Assembly: GCF_008367235.1 (NCBI RefSeq)
Contig: NZ_VTZS01000002.1
Span: 918,854-982,853 of the forward strand
Origin: Pareuzebyella sediminis
GTDB taxonomy: Bacteria; Bacteroidota; Bacteroidia; Flavobacteriales; Flavobacteriaceae
Length of the DNA: 64,000 nucleotides
Direction of reading: 5' to 3'
In this document: positions 1 to 9,958 of the stretch, piece by piece
Numbering within the stretch: position 1 is the stretch's first letter
How the letters are laid out: each line of letters opens with the position of its first letter
Made by a program: the position numbers and the translations under genes
Notes under the pieces: model-generated
Seen by the model: the letters and a program-made list of their open reading frames with translations, nothing else
What the model was told of the DNA's origin: nothing
The model's database searches: none

Positions 1-1174
<1,174 letters not shown>

Positions 1175-1320
1175 CAAAGCCAATTGCAGTATAACTATTA
1201 GTCTTTTTGAGAGAGATAGAAAGAGAGTATAAAAGACACGTTTTAATTCGTCATTTATTATACCGGGTCAACCCTGCATGGCCGCCAAGTTTATAGCACA
1301 TAAGGTGCTTTGATGCAATT

Positions 1321-1356
1321 AAAAAGCCGTAGTCACAGAATCGACCACGGCTTTTT
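1321..1356. terminator. Bidirectional intrinsic terminator
   Basis: An A-run, a GC-rich inverted repeat (GCCGTAGTC / GACCACGGC, one mismatch) and a T-run lie between the converging gyrB and the leftward lipoprotein gene, so the hairpin can stop transcription from both sides. Confidence 0.85.
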
Positions 1357-1381
1357 GCGTATTTGAAACCTAGTAAAAACG

Positions 1382-1756
1382 TTATTCGCGAACAGCAAGA
1401 ACATTACCATGGGCATCGGCTAGAGCAATACCTTCTTTGGAATCTTGCATAGAAACAATTTGATTGTTCATATCCGTACCCGGATAGGATATGATGTAAT
1501 TTTCACCCTCTCGGCTCCACCTAAAATCGGTTTTGAAGATAATTTTGCCGTTGCTCTTTTGATGATACCTTCCTAAATAGGCATCATTGAAAATCCATTC
1601 TTGCCTAAATGTTTCCTGCTTAGCAGTTAGACTTGTCGATTCCATCTCGATATCCGACCAAATGCCTATAACTTCATCATTATTCTCAGGTATTCGTGAA
1701 CAGTTGCTGACCAAGATGATACCGACTATGGCCAGCAATGATAAAAGTCTTTTCAT
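1382..1756 (-). CDS. Small secreted lipoprotein of unknown function
   Basis: A 124-residue protein with a signal sequence of type II: a Lys/Arg start, a hydrophobic stretch and a lipobox ending in Cys at about residue 19 (ILVSNC). The mature part, with GIWSDIEME near its start and alternating hydrophobic residues later, resembles the small lipocalin-like lipoproteins common in Bacteroidota, but no specific family is recognised. It stands alone between gyrB and mdh, with the shared terminator at its 3' side. Function unknown; that it is a real lipoprotein gene is fairly sure from the signal peptide. Confidence 0.7.
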   Translation of the reverse strand: MKRLLSLLAIVGIILVSNCSRIPENNDEVIGIWSDIEMESTSLTAKQETFRQEWIFNDAYLGRYHQKSNGKIIFKTDFRWSREGENYIISYPGTDMNNQIVSMQDSKEGIALADAHGNVLAVRE

Positions 1757-2098
1757 TTCGAAGGTTTTTAGGCCTGCCCATCGGCAGATTGATTTGGGTA
1801 CTTTAGTGTTCTTTTAACGATAAAGAGGTTTTTACTATTGCTAAAATTCGATGTATGGTCGTAAAAGGTAATTTTCTTCGTTAAAGCGCATTTTTTTTTA
1901 ACAGAAACGTATTTCATCGATGAATGTTTTTAAGGTAATTATGAGTTTGGTACGCTTTTCGGTGCCATTTTCTGTATAGATTGTGTATTTTTGAAATCTT
2001 TAAAAATGCAAGGAAAAAAAGAGGTGCTTTTTCTTTATGGTTTTTCCTAATGAAGGGCTACAATAGATGAACGCTAATCTCAATAAATATAAATTCAC
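1757..2098. other. 342 bp intergenic region with putative mdh promoter
   Basis: No coding capacity is seen. It holds a TATTTTTG at 1986-1993, which matches the Bacteroidota -7 consensus TAnnTTTG, about 105 bp upstream of the mdh start. No well-spaced -33 TTTG was found, so the promoter call is tentative. Several A- and T-runs occur. Confidence 0.4.
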
Positions 2099-3025
2099 AT
2101 GAAAGTAACCGTAGTAGGGGCAGGTGCAGTAGGCGCGAGTTGTGCCGAGTATATTGCCATTAAAAATTTCGCATCAGAGGTCGTTTTGTTAGATATTAAA
2201 GAAGGTTATGCTGAAGGAAAGGCCATGGATTTGATGCAAACCGCATCATTGAATGGTTTTGATACGAAGATAACAGGAGTTACCAACGATTATTCAAAAA
2301 CAGCGAATAGTGACATAGCAGTCATTACTTCGGGAATTCCTAGGAAGCCCGGTATGACCCGCGAAGAACTCATTGGTATTAACGCAGGAATAGTTAAAAC
2401 AGTTTCTTCCAGTCTTATTGAGCATTCCCCGAATGTTACCGTTATAGTGGTCAGTAATCCAATGGATACCATGACCTACTTGGTTCACAAGACTACGAAT
2501 CTTCCGAAGAACAAAATCATTGGCATGGGCGGAGCCCTAGATAGTGCCCGTTTTAAATATAGGTTGGCCGAGGCGCTAGAAGCACCAATTTCCGATGTTG
2601 ACGGTATGGTTATCGGCGGTCATAGTGATACGGGCATGGTACCTTTGACCTCCCACGCCACCAGAAATAGTATCAAAGTGTCCGAATTTTTGTCGGAAGA
2701 CCGATTGCAGCAAGTAGCGGAAGATACCAAAGTTGGAGGCGCTACACTCACTAAGTTGTTGGGTACTAGTGCCTGGTATGCACCTGGGGCGGCAGTTTCC
2801 GGTTTGGTTCAGGCCATAGCCTGCGACCAAAAGAAAATATTTCCATGTTCGACCCTACTGAAAGGAGAGTATGATTTAAACGACATATGCATCGGAGTAC
2901 CGGTCGTGTTGGGCAAAGATGGTATCGAAAAAATAGTTGATATTCCGCTAAGCGAAGCTGAAAAGGCAAAAATGCAGGAGAGTGCAGAGGGTGTTAAAAA
3001 GACGAACGGACTTTTAGAAGTGTAG
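2099..3025 (+). CDS. mdh: Malate dehydrogenase
   Basis: Oxidises malate to oxaloacetate with NAD+ in the TCA cycle (cytoplasm). The 308 residues show the Rossmann motif GAGAVG at 7-12, an Asp at 32 after the second strand (NAD preference), substrate-binding arginines at 82, 88 and 151 and the catalytic His at 175 in GGHSDTGM. This is the short LDH-like MDH type found in Bacteroidota. Length and start (ATG directly before the first beta strand) fit the family. It sits alone between gyrB and secDF with its own terminator downstream, a gene order known from Flavobacteriia. Confidence 0.96.
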   Translation: MKVTVVGAGAVGASCAEYIAIKNFASEVVLLDIKEGYAEGKAMDLMQTASLNGFDTKITGVTNDYSKTANSDIAVITSGIPRKPGMTREELIGINAGIVKTVSSSLIEHSPNVTVIVVSNPMDTMTYLVHKTTNLPKNKIIGMGGALDSARFKYRLAEALEAPISDVDGMVIGGHSDTGMVPLTSHATRNSIKVSEFLSEDRLQQVAEDTKVGGATLTKLLGTSAWYAPGAAVSGLVQAIACDQKKIFPCSTLLKGEYDLNDICIGVPVVLGKDGIEKIVDIPLSEAEKAKMQESAEGVKKTNGLLEV

Positions 3026-3049
3026 TCGCGATTTTCCCTGAAACTTATA

Positions 3050-3087
3050 CATCCGCTATTGGAGAGCTCCATTAGTGGATGTTTTGC
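3050..3087 (+). terminator. Intrinsic terminator after mdh
   Basis: A 15-base stem with two mismatches (CATCCGCTATTGGAG / CTCCATTAGTGGATG), a two-base loop and a following T-rich stretch, 25 bp after the mdh stop. Confidence 0.75.
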
Positions 3088-3110
3088 TTTTGCAATAACT
3101 CATAAATATG

Positions 3111-3142
3111 TTGTCAAATCCTACTGGAAAATCATATATTTG
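3111..3142 (+). promoter_or_regulatory. Bacteroidota-type promoter for secDF
   Basis: A TTG at 3111-3113 and TATATTTG at 3135-3142 are separated by 21 bases, matching the -33/-7 layout of the Bacteroidota primary sigma factor. It ends about 40 bp before the secDF start. Confidence 0.65.
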
Positions 3143-3182
3143 CACGCTGTTAGAAAAGGCACCTACAAAATACTCATAATCA

Positions 3183-6100
3183 ATGCAAAACAAAGGACTT
3201 ATTAAGCTTTTCGCCCTATTATTCGGGCTGGTAAGTATCTACCAATTATCCTATACATTTATCACCAATAAAGTAGAGGATGATGCGAAAGCCTTCGCTG
3301 AAAAACGTATTTCGACCACTGATGATAATTACGTCTCTGAAAGAGACAAGCTGGAAGCCAGTTACTTAGACAGTATCGGAGACAATACGATTCTAGGGTA
3401 TACGACCTACAATGATGCCAAGAAAAAGGAACTCAACAAGGGACTTGACCTCAAAGGAGGAATCAATGTAACGCTGCAGATTTCAGTAAAGGATATTTTA
3501 AAAGGCCTTGCAAACAACACGAAAAATCCAGTTTTTAATAAGGCATTGGCCGATGCAGATGCCGCATCTAAAAGTAGTGACGATACCTATCTCGAACTTT
3601 TCTTTGATGCCTTTGATAATATCAAAGGAGATACAAAGCTAGCGTCGCCCGATATCTTCGCTAATAAAGGGTTGAGTGAAGAGATTAATTTTCAAATGAC
3701 CGACGATGAGGTAAAGCCCATTATCAGAAGAAAGATCGATGAGTCGGTTATTTCGGCCTTCGAAGTTCTCCGGGAGCGAATCGATGGTTTTGGGGTTACC
3801 CAACCCAATATTCAACGAGAAGGTAATTCAGGTCGTATTTTAGTTGAACTTCCTGGAGCACGTGATATTGCCAGGGCGCAAGATTTACTGTCGAGTACGG
3901 CACAGTTGGAGTTTTGGGAAACGTATCAGCCCAATAATCCTGAATTGCAAGGCTTCTTTTTTCAGGCCAACGAAAAGTTGAAAACACTTATCAAAGTCGA
4001 TGATGAGGAACAGCAACCGGTAAAAGAGGAATCGGAAATAGACTCATTACTTTCAGATGTGTCGCAAGACTCTTTGGATATTGCAGCGCAACGGAATCCG
4101 CTATTCGATAAATTTCAATTGGGCGCGCCCAGTTATGCAGTAGGCGTAGCGGCAATTAAGGACACCGCAGTGATAGGATCGTATCTAAGAATGAATGAGA
4201 TTCGTAGACTATTGCCGGCAGATATGCAATTTGTAAAGTTTCTTTGGGAGAGACCTTCGGAAGATTCAGAAATCGTCGAACTTTTCGCATTGAAATCTAA
4301 TCGTGATGGCGAGCCGAGAATAAGTGGAGATGTGGTTAGTGATGCACGAGCGGATTTCGATCAGGTGGGAAAACCTGCGGTATCGATGACCATGAATACG
4401 CAAGGTGCCAAGGAATGGGAAAAGTTGACGGGAGATGCATATAATAATCAAACGGGTATTGCTATCGTGTTGGATAACAAGGTCTATACGGCCCCCGGCG
4501 TTTCCACTGGCCCAATTTCCGGCGGACGTTCCGAGATTACGGGAAGCTTTACGGTAAATGAAACTAAAGATATTGCGAATGTACTTCGGGCCGGTAAACT
4601 TCCCGCTTCGGCCGAGATCATACAATCGGAAATCGTAGGACCTTCTTTGGGTCAGGAAGCCATAGATAGTGGTTTCACGTCTTTTATGATAGCCATGGCG
4701 ATTGTTTTACTGTGGATGATATTCTATTATGGTAGGGCAGGTGTTTTCGCCGATATTGCGCTACTCTTGAACATTCTGTTGATTTTCGGGGTATTGACCA
4801 GTTTAAGTGCGGTACTTACCTTACCGGGTATTGCGGGTATCGTTTTGACCATTGGTATGTCGGTCGATGCAAACGTGCTTATTTTTGAAAGAATCAAGGA
4901 AGAAATCGATAAAGGTAAGGGCAAGTCCCAGGCAGTGGCCGATGGTTTTAGCAATGCCCTGTCGTCTATTTTAGATGCGAATATTACGACAGGTCTGACG
5001 GCAATTATCCTATTTGTATTTGGTTCAGGACCCATTAAGGGTTTCGCCACCACGCTACTTATCGGTATCGTCACCTCTTTGTTTACAGCGATTTTCATAA
5101 CTCGCTTACTTGTTGATTGGTATATCGGAGGGAAAACGAGACGATTGGATTTCTGTACAGGTCTGACAAAGAATTTGTTCAAGAACATCAATGTCGATTT
5201 CTTGGCCAAGCGTAAGATTGCCTATATATTTTCGGCTATTTTAGTCGGTATCGGTGTTTTTTCACTGATGACGAACGGACTTCAGGAAGGGGTTGATTTT
5301 GTGGGCGGGCGTACCTATCAGGTTCGTTTTGAACATCCGGTAAGTTCTTCGGAAATTGCTTCCGAATTGAACGATGTCTTCGGTAGTGGCACCAACGTAA
5401 AGACCTTTGGGGAAGAAAACCAAATAAAAATAACCACGCCCTATAAGGTAGATGTAGAGGGTATAGAGGTCGATAACGAAATTCAGGATAAGTTGTACAC
5501 TTCTTTGCAGAAGTATCTTCCAGATGGCACCAGTAAGGAGGATTTTATTTTAGGTAGTGGTGACGCATCCATTGGAATTCTACAATCTATTAAAGTAGGC
5601 CCTACTATTGCGGATGACATCAAGAACAACGCATTTTTGGCCATTATCGGATCCTTGGCCGTGGTATTCCTTTATATCTTGTTCCGTTTCCGAAAATGGC
5701 AGTTCTCGTTGGGAGCTGTGGTGGCCGTTTTCCACGACGTGATGATCGTATTGGGTATTTTCTCCTTATTTGGAACCGTAATGCCTTTTAACATGGAAAT
5801 CGATCAGGCCTTTATAGCTGCTATACTAACCGTAATCGGATATTCATTGAACGATACGGTGGTGGTATTCGACCGTATTCGCGAAATTCTCGGAGAGAAA
5901 GGTTGGCGTGGTGGCGAGAATGTCAACTTGGCCCTGAACAGCACCTTGAGCCGTACGTTAAATACGTCTATGACTACCTTAGTGGTATTACTGGCAATCT
6001 TCGTTTTCGGAGGTGAATCACTAAGAGGCTTCATGTTCGCCATGATCGTAGGAATCTTGGTCGGTACCTATTCCTCTTTGTTCATAGCTACACCAGTTAT

Positions 6101-6191
6101 GTACGATACTATGAGCAAAAGCATTCGCTCCGGGGTAAAGGCTAAGAAAGACGAGACAAAACCTCAGGGCAAGAAAAAGGTCAAGATGTAA
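3183..6191 (+). CDS. secDF: Protein translocase subunit SecDF (fusion)
   Basis: Proton-driven accessory of the Sec translocon that helps pull exported proteins across the inner membrane. At 1002 residues it is a natural SecD-SecF fusion, the usual form in Bacteroidota. It starts with a membrane segment (about residues 8-26), then the periplasmic P1 region with GLDLKGGINVT near residue 90. The SecD transmembrane block (VLTIGMSVDANVLIFERIKEE motif) follows, then a SecF half beginning near residue 680 with its own periplasmic loop and the matching TVIGYSLNDTVVVFDRIRE motif. The C-terminus is Lys-rich, as expected for the cytoplasmic tail. It is monocistronic, with a promoter and terminator on its two sides. 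Confidence 0.97.
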   Translation: MQNKGLIKLFALLFGLVSIYQLSYTFITNKVEDDAKAFAEKRISTTDDNYVSERDKLEASYLDSIGDNTILGYTTYNDAKKKELNKGLDLKGGINVTLQISVKDILKGLANNTKNPVFNKALADADAASKSSDDTYLELFFDAFDNIKGDTKLASPDIFANKGLSEEINFQMTDDEVKPIIRRKIDESVISAFEVLRERIDGFGVTQPNIQREGNSGRILVELPGARDIARAQDLLSSTAQLEFWETYQPNNPELQGFFFQANEKLKTLIKVDDEEQQPVKEESEIDSLLSDVSQDSLDIAAQRNPLFDKFQLGAPSYAVGVAAIKDTAVIGSYLRMNEIRRLLPADMQFVKFLWERPSEDSEIVELFALKSNRDGEPRISGDVVSDARADFDQVGKPAVSMTMNTQGAKEWEKLTGDAYNNQTGIAIVLDNKVYTAPGVSTGPISGGRSEITGSFTVNETKDIANVLRAGKLPASAEIIQSEIVGPSLGQEAIDSGFTSFMIAMAIVLLWMIFYYGRAGVFADIALLLNILLIFGVLTSLSAVLTLPGIAGIVLTIGMSVDANVLIFERIKEEIDKGKGKSQAVADGFSNALSSILDANITTGLTAIILFVFGSGPIKGFATTLLIGIVTSLFTAIFITRLLVDWYIGGKTRRLDFCTGLTKNLFKNINVDFLAKRKIAYIFSAILVGIGVFSLMTNGLQEGVDFVGGRTYQVRFEHPVSSSEIASELNDVFGSGTNVKTFGEENQIKITTPYKVDVEGIEVDNEIQDKLYTSLQKYLPDGTSKEDFILGSGDASIGILQSIKVGPTIADDIKNNAFLAIIGSLAVVFLYILFRFRKWQFSLGAVVAVFHDVMIVLGIFSLFGTVMPFNMEIDQAFIAAILTVIGYSLNDTVVVFDRIREILGEKGWRGGENVNLALNSTLSRTLNTSMTTLVVLLAIFVFGGESLRGFMFAMIVGILVGTYSSLFIATPVMYDTMSKSIRSGVKAKKDETKPQGKKKVKM

Positions 6192-6222
6192 TTGAATTAT
6201 ATGATTTACACCAAATCAGAAA

Positions 6223-6252
6223 AACCTTTTGCATTTGCAAAAGGTTTTTTTA
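6223..6252. terminator. Intrinsic terminator between secDF and the ABC ATPase
   Basis: AACCTTTTGCA / TGCAAAAGGTT stem with a tiny loop and a T-run; it lies between two converging genes and can serve both. Confidence 0.8.
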
Positions 6253-6288
6253 ATACAAGTTCTAAAGGTTTTTGGTCTGTCTTCCGGT

Positions 6289-7530
6289 TTAAAGCCCGAT
6301 GATTTTTCCTGTAGAGCCTTCTCTCGTCATCCGTAGCTCATATATATGCTGGGGCTCTAGGCCTGGTTCTTTTCGATGTGAAACAAAGAGTACCGTGGTT
6401 TGACTTTCGCTGGCAAATTTATTGACCAGGGCTACAAATAGCGCTGCACTTGCATCATCCAATCCTGCTGTTGGCTCGTCCAAAATGAGTAGTGGTGGAT
6501 GCTTGATCATGGCCCTGGCACACATAATTAGCCGCTTTTGACCCATGGAGAGATCATGAAACAGGGTGTCTTTGATTTCCCAGAGGCCTAAGAGTTGCAA
6601 CCATGCCTTTGCCGTGCGTGATTGTATTTCGGTAGGTTTCACATATAGGCCTATTGAATCGGTCAAACCGGAAATGAGCATATGCAACACAGAATGGTAG
6701 CCCGTGAATTTATCGGTCATTGATGGTGTGAAATAACCGATTTTCTTTTTGATTTCCCAGACACTTTCACCCGTTCCTTTTTTGCGCCCAAAAATATAGA
6801 GATCTTGACCATAACCCTTAGGATTTTCCCCGGTAATCATGGAAAGAATCGTTGTTTTTCCACTACCATTTTTTCCGCGAAGCTCCCAGAACTCCCCTTT
6901 TCTTATGGTCCAATCGATTTGGTGGAGTATGGGTTTGCTGCCGTAGCGAACATCAACTTTTTTTAGATCGATCAAAATATTGTTTTCCGTCGAAAAAGAA
7001 ACGGGAGAGGGGGGTATATTTCCGTTAAAAGCCTTAGACTCCTCTATCGCCAAAGCCTCTTTTTTAGTATTGAAAAATGATAAACTATGGCCGTCGAGCC
7101 GACCAAATATATTGATGAAGGGCAGTAGGTCAATCCTTCTGCTTATAAACTGGACCATCGCAATTTGATTCGAGACGCTCAAGAGCTGAATCTTTAATTC
7201 CGCTTGGGTGTCAATATCTAAATTGTCAAAGGGGTTGTCCAGAACCAAAAAATCCGGCCGCTTCTCCATTATATGTTTTAACAATGCCTTTTTTTGTTCG
7301 CCACTCGACATTGATTTTAAGGACTGTCGGGTATGTGAAGTGATAGTTTTGGTGCCGTGCCTGTCTTCATTATCTATAAGGCGTTCGACGGCTATTTTAG
7401 AAAATAGTGCACCTTGCCTATCCTTAAGCTCTTGGAAGTCATCAGGTGGCTGCCCTCCCAACAACCTATCGATCAAATCATTCTTGCGGGAAGTGTTATC
7501 GATGAATATTGCCCAGTGTTTTTGCCTCAT
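6289..7530 (-). CDS. Tandem ABC ATPase with degenerate first domain (ModF/PhrA-like)
   Basis: A cytoplasmic protein of 413 residues with two ABC ATPase domains and no membrane part. Domain 1 lacks a recognisable Walker A, and the N-terminus is too short to hold one. It keeps a signature (MSSGEQ, 74-79) and a Walker B whose catalytic Glu is replaced by Asn (FLVLDNP, 94-100). Domain 2 is complete: Walker A GKNGSGKT at 219-226, signature LSMGQ at 327-331, Walker B LLILDEP at 347-353 and a switch His in VSHR. The layout resembles E. coli ModF (once called PhrA), whose function is uncertain. Its start overlaps the upstream GNAT stop by 4 bp, so the two are translationally coupled. Confidence 0.8.
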   Translation of the reverse strand: MRQKHWAIFIDNTSRKNDLIDRLLGGQPPDDFQELKDRQGALFSKIAVERLIDNEDRHGTKTITSHTRQSLKSMSSGEQKKALLKHIMEKRPDFLVLDNPFDNLDIDTQAELKIQLLSVSNQIAMVQFISRRIDLLPFINIFGRLDGHSLSFFNTKKEALAIEESKAFNGNIPPSPVSFSTENNILIDLKKVDVRYGSKPILHQIDWTIRKGEFWELRGKNGSGKTTILSMITGENPKGYGQDLYIFGRKKGTGESVWEIKKKIGYFTPSMTDKFTGYHSVLHMLISGLTDSIGLYVKPTEIQSRTAKAWLQLLGLWEIKDTLFHDLSMGQKRLIMCARAMIKHPPLLILDEPTAGLDDASAALFVALVNKFASESQTTVLFVSHRKEPGLEPQHIYELRMTREGSTGKIIGL

Positions 7531-8045
7531 ATATTTACTCTATAAATATGGACTATGTTGTCATGGTACATAGTGGTTTTATCGAGCTCCATACCAGTTT
7601 TCAAGGCGACACTTTGCGAAGCTATATTGTCTACTTGAATTATGGAGATCAATGAATTGGCTAATTGATTTTTTCCTGCAAATATCCTACATTTTTTAGC
7701 CGCTTCGGTGGCAAATCCTCTTCCCCAATACAACGGCAAAATAGAGTAGCCCATTTCCAATTCCTGAATGGTATCAACAGTTTGAGGAAGCAGTCCACAA
7801 AGTCCAATTAACTTGTCCGTACTTTTCAGGATTAACGCATTCATGCCTCCTCGACCTTCTTTATATCGTCTAAAGGTACTCTCAAACTGTTGTTGACAAG
7901 CAGTTACCGGTTCCTCCGGCAATCCTTTCCAATGGACGGAAGTACGTTTGTCTTGATGAAAGGGTAACCATGTTTCGAAATCGGAAACTTGAAGTTTTCT
8001 GAACCGAAGTCTTTCCGTTTGTTGGCCGACTAATAAAAGGTTCAT
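7527..8045 (-). CDS. GNAT family N-acetyltransferase (RimJ/RimL type)
   Basis: A 172-residue acetyltransferase using acetyl-CoA; the acceptor is not deducible. The N-terminus TERLRFRKLQVSDFETWLPF is typical of the RimJ/RimL group, and the acetyl-CoA pyrophosphate loop appears as YWGRGFATEAAK in the middle of the protein, followed by the conserved N-x-x-S-x-x-V/L-x-x-K-x-G-M segment (NIASQSVALKTGM). It lies 6 bp after the DUF192 lipoprotein gene and overlaps the ABC gene by 4 bp, so it is part of a leftward operon. Possible targets include ribosomal proteins or small amines; this is not resolved. Confidence 0.88.
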   Translation of the reverse strand: MNLLLVGQQTERLRFRKLQVSDFETWLPFHQDKRTSVHWKGLPEEPVTACQQQFESTFRRYKEGRGGMNALILKSTDKLIGLCGLLPQTVDTIQELEMGYSILPLYWGRGFATEAAKKCRIFAGKNQLANSLISIIQVDNIASQSVALKTGMELDKTTMYHDNIVHIYRVNI

Positions 8046-8051
8046 CGAGAG

Positions 8052-8540
8052 TTATAGTTTTTCGAAGGCGATACTATCCCCTACCTCTACTCCCCATTTT
8101 TCGACCAAGCCAGCATTGACTTCCAAAACGTATTGAACAGGTACTTTTGAAGAGACACTTGATTCATCGTAAGGTTGGGCGTTCTCTTGAATATTGGCGA
8201 TGCTATGATTTTTTTTTATAAAAATGAGATCTAAGGGAATTTCGGTATTTTTCATGTAGAAAGAATGCATGGCCTCATCGGGGAAAATGAACAGCATACC
8301 CTCAGAAAGCTTCATAGCGCTTCGATACATAAGGCCTGTTTGCGTTTCATAATCAGAATCGGCAATCTCAATATCAATAGTGGCAAGCAAAGAATCCTTT
8401 TTTGAGTCAAAAATTTGTAGTGCACCTTCCTTCTTGAAGATAATCGGCTCGGTTTTGATTATTTTTTTCGGACTGTCTTTGCAAGACAGCAGACCGATAA
8501 AGCCGATTAGCAAATAATGGATAACTTTTAAGTTCCTCAT
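8052..8540 (-). CDS. DUF192 family lipoprotein
   Basis: A 162-residue envelope lipoprotein: signal peptide with lipobox ending at Cys 20 (FIGLLSC), then a DUF192 domain. The DUF192 hallmarks are present: GLMYRSAMKLSEGMLFIF, the MKNTEIPLDLIFI strand pair, and VLEVNAGLVEKWGVEVGD near the C-terminus. The biochemical role of DUF192 is not established. It precedes the GNAT gene by 6 bp and follows lgt by 81 bp in the same direction. Confidence 0.9.
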   Translation of the reverse strand: MRNLKVIHYLLIGFIGLLSCKDSPKKIIKTEPIIFKKEGALQIFDSKKDSLLATIDIEIADSDYETQTGLMYRSAMKLSEGMLFIFPDEAMHSFYMKNTEIPLDLIFIKKNHSIANIQENAQPYDESSVSSKVPVQYVLEVNAGLVEKWGVEVGDSIAFEKL

Positions 8541-8621
8541 TCTTCAAATAATTTTACGGGAAACTCTGTAGTACAGGTAGTAAGAGATAAGCAAAAGAAA
8601 CCCGTTTTACTGAAATATTTT

Positions 8622-9578
8622 CTAGTTAGCTTTTGGTCTGAACATGAAATAAAGTCCTATCAAAATGAACGGAATGCTAAGCCATTGACCTGTAGATAAA
8701 AGCCCTAGAGATTCTTCAAAGCCTCCTTGACTTTTCTTGACAAATTCTACAAAAAATCTTATAGTCCAGAGTAAGACAAGAAATAGGCCGAATAAAAATC
8801 CTTTTTGATTCTTTTTATCTGTTTTCCAGTACAGAAAGTAGAGTGCAATAAATACAAAAATATAGGCAAATCCTTCGTACAATTGTGTTGGATGACGGTA
8901 GGGTATCTGGGCAAGATATTCAGAAAACTGCGGATTGTTTTCCAAGGCATCGTATGCCGCATTGACCGTTTTTTCTTTGGTTATTCCAAGAGCCTTCGAG
9001 GGGTGCATATCGTCGGAATCACGAATGAATTTAGTTGCGAAAACGAAAGATTCGTCCGTTACCTTTCCGTTGATTTCTGAATTGAAGAAGTTGCCCAAAC
9101 GAACGCAAAAGGCACCAATTGCAAACGGAATGACCATTCTATCTAGCAACCATAGGGTATCCATATCAGGGTATTTGCGCGAGTAAAGGTACGTGCCGAT
9201 CAAGACCCCTATAATTGCACCGTGGCTTGCCAAACCTGTAAAGCCGGTAAATTCATATCCGTTTATTATTCCAAAAAGAGCACTGCCGGAACTCTCGCGT
9301 ATGGGTAATAATATTTCGATCAGATGGTTTTGATAATAAGGCCAATCATAAAAAAAAACGTGCCCCAAACGTGCCCCTAACATAGTGGCTAGAACAGTGT
9401 AGATAAATAATGAATCGAGTTGTTCTACCGTTTTCTTTTCACTTAGAAAAATGCGTTTCATTAAAAACCAACCTAGGGCAAAGGCAGTAATCCATAGTAA
9501 GTTATAATACTTGATCTGTAATGGGCCGAGGGTGAAAAGCGTCTCGTGCGGATTCCAGATAAAACTTAAGAAGTGCAT
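8622..9578 (-). CDS. lgt: Prolipoprotein diacylglyceryl transferase
   Basis: Inner-membrane enzyme that attaches diacylglycerol from phosphatidylglycerol to the lipobox cysteine of prolipoproteins, the first step of lipoprotein maturation. The 318 residues have at least six membrane segments, the conserved His in ASHG (117-120) and the Lgt signature GAFCVRLGNFFNSEINGK at 155-172, with the essential Arg at 160. A hydrophilic insert before HPTQLYEG is usual in Bacteroidota Lgt. It is followed by the DUF192 lipoprotein gene, a likely client, and preceded by yidD after a 124 bp gap in which nothing else is seen. Confidence 0.96.
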   Translation of the reverse strand: MHFLSFIWNPHETLFTLGPLQIKYYNLLWITAFALGWFLMKRIFLSEKKTVEQLDSLFIYTVLATMLGARLGHVFFYDWPYYQNHLIEILLPIRESSGSALFGIINGYEFTGFTGLASHGAIIGVLIGTYLYSRKYPDMDTLWLLDRMVIPFAIGAFCVRLGNFFNSEINGKVTDESFVFATKFIRDSDDMHPSKALGITKEKTVNAAYDALENNPQFSEYLAQIPYRHPTQLYEGFAYIFVFIALYFLYWKTDKKNQKGFLFGLFLVLLWTIRFFVEFVKKSQGGFEESLGLLSTGQWLSIPFILIGLYFMFRPKAN

Positions 9579-9702
9579 GTAGTATATTTTTGAGAGGACT
9601 AAGATAAGGAAATCGAATTGGGATTCTGAATTTTAAATGGTCATAAGCTTTAATTTCATATACGACCTTTATCTAAAATGAAGACGTCTGACCCTGCTTT
9701 GC

Positions 9703-9948
9703 TCAAGGTACCGGGTCATATCCTTTGCCGCCCCAAGGGTTGCAACTGAAAATGCGCCTTATCGATAACCACCCGCCTTTGAACAAGCCATGTTTTTTAA
9801 GGGCTTCAAGCGTGTATTGCGAGCATGTAGGCGAGTATCTACAAGTTGCGGGCGTATAGGGCGATATGGCTAGTTGATAGAACCTTACCAACATAACGAA
9901 TGGTGCTATCAGTACTTTTTTCAAATTCATTTTCCGTGCAAAAAACAT
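9703..9948 (-). CDS. yidD: Membrane protein insertion efficiency factor YidD
   Basis: A small (81 residues) amphipathic membrane-associated protein that assists YidC-dependent insertion. Family hallmarks are all present: [20 protein letters not shown] near residues 23-42 with the two conserved Cys, then [24 protein letters not shown] at the C-terminus. An alternative start at Met 7 (base 9930) would give the more usual N-terminus. It follows cysS by 10 bp and is probably co-transcribed with it. In many bacteria yidD neighbours rnpA and yidC; here it does not. Confidence 0.95.
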   Translation of the reverse strand: MFFARKMNLKKVLIAPFVMLVRFYQLAISPYTPATCRYSPTCSQYTLEALKKHGLFKGGWLSIRRIFSCNPWGGKGYDPVP

Positions 9949-9958
9949 GGCCTATACC

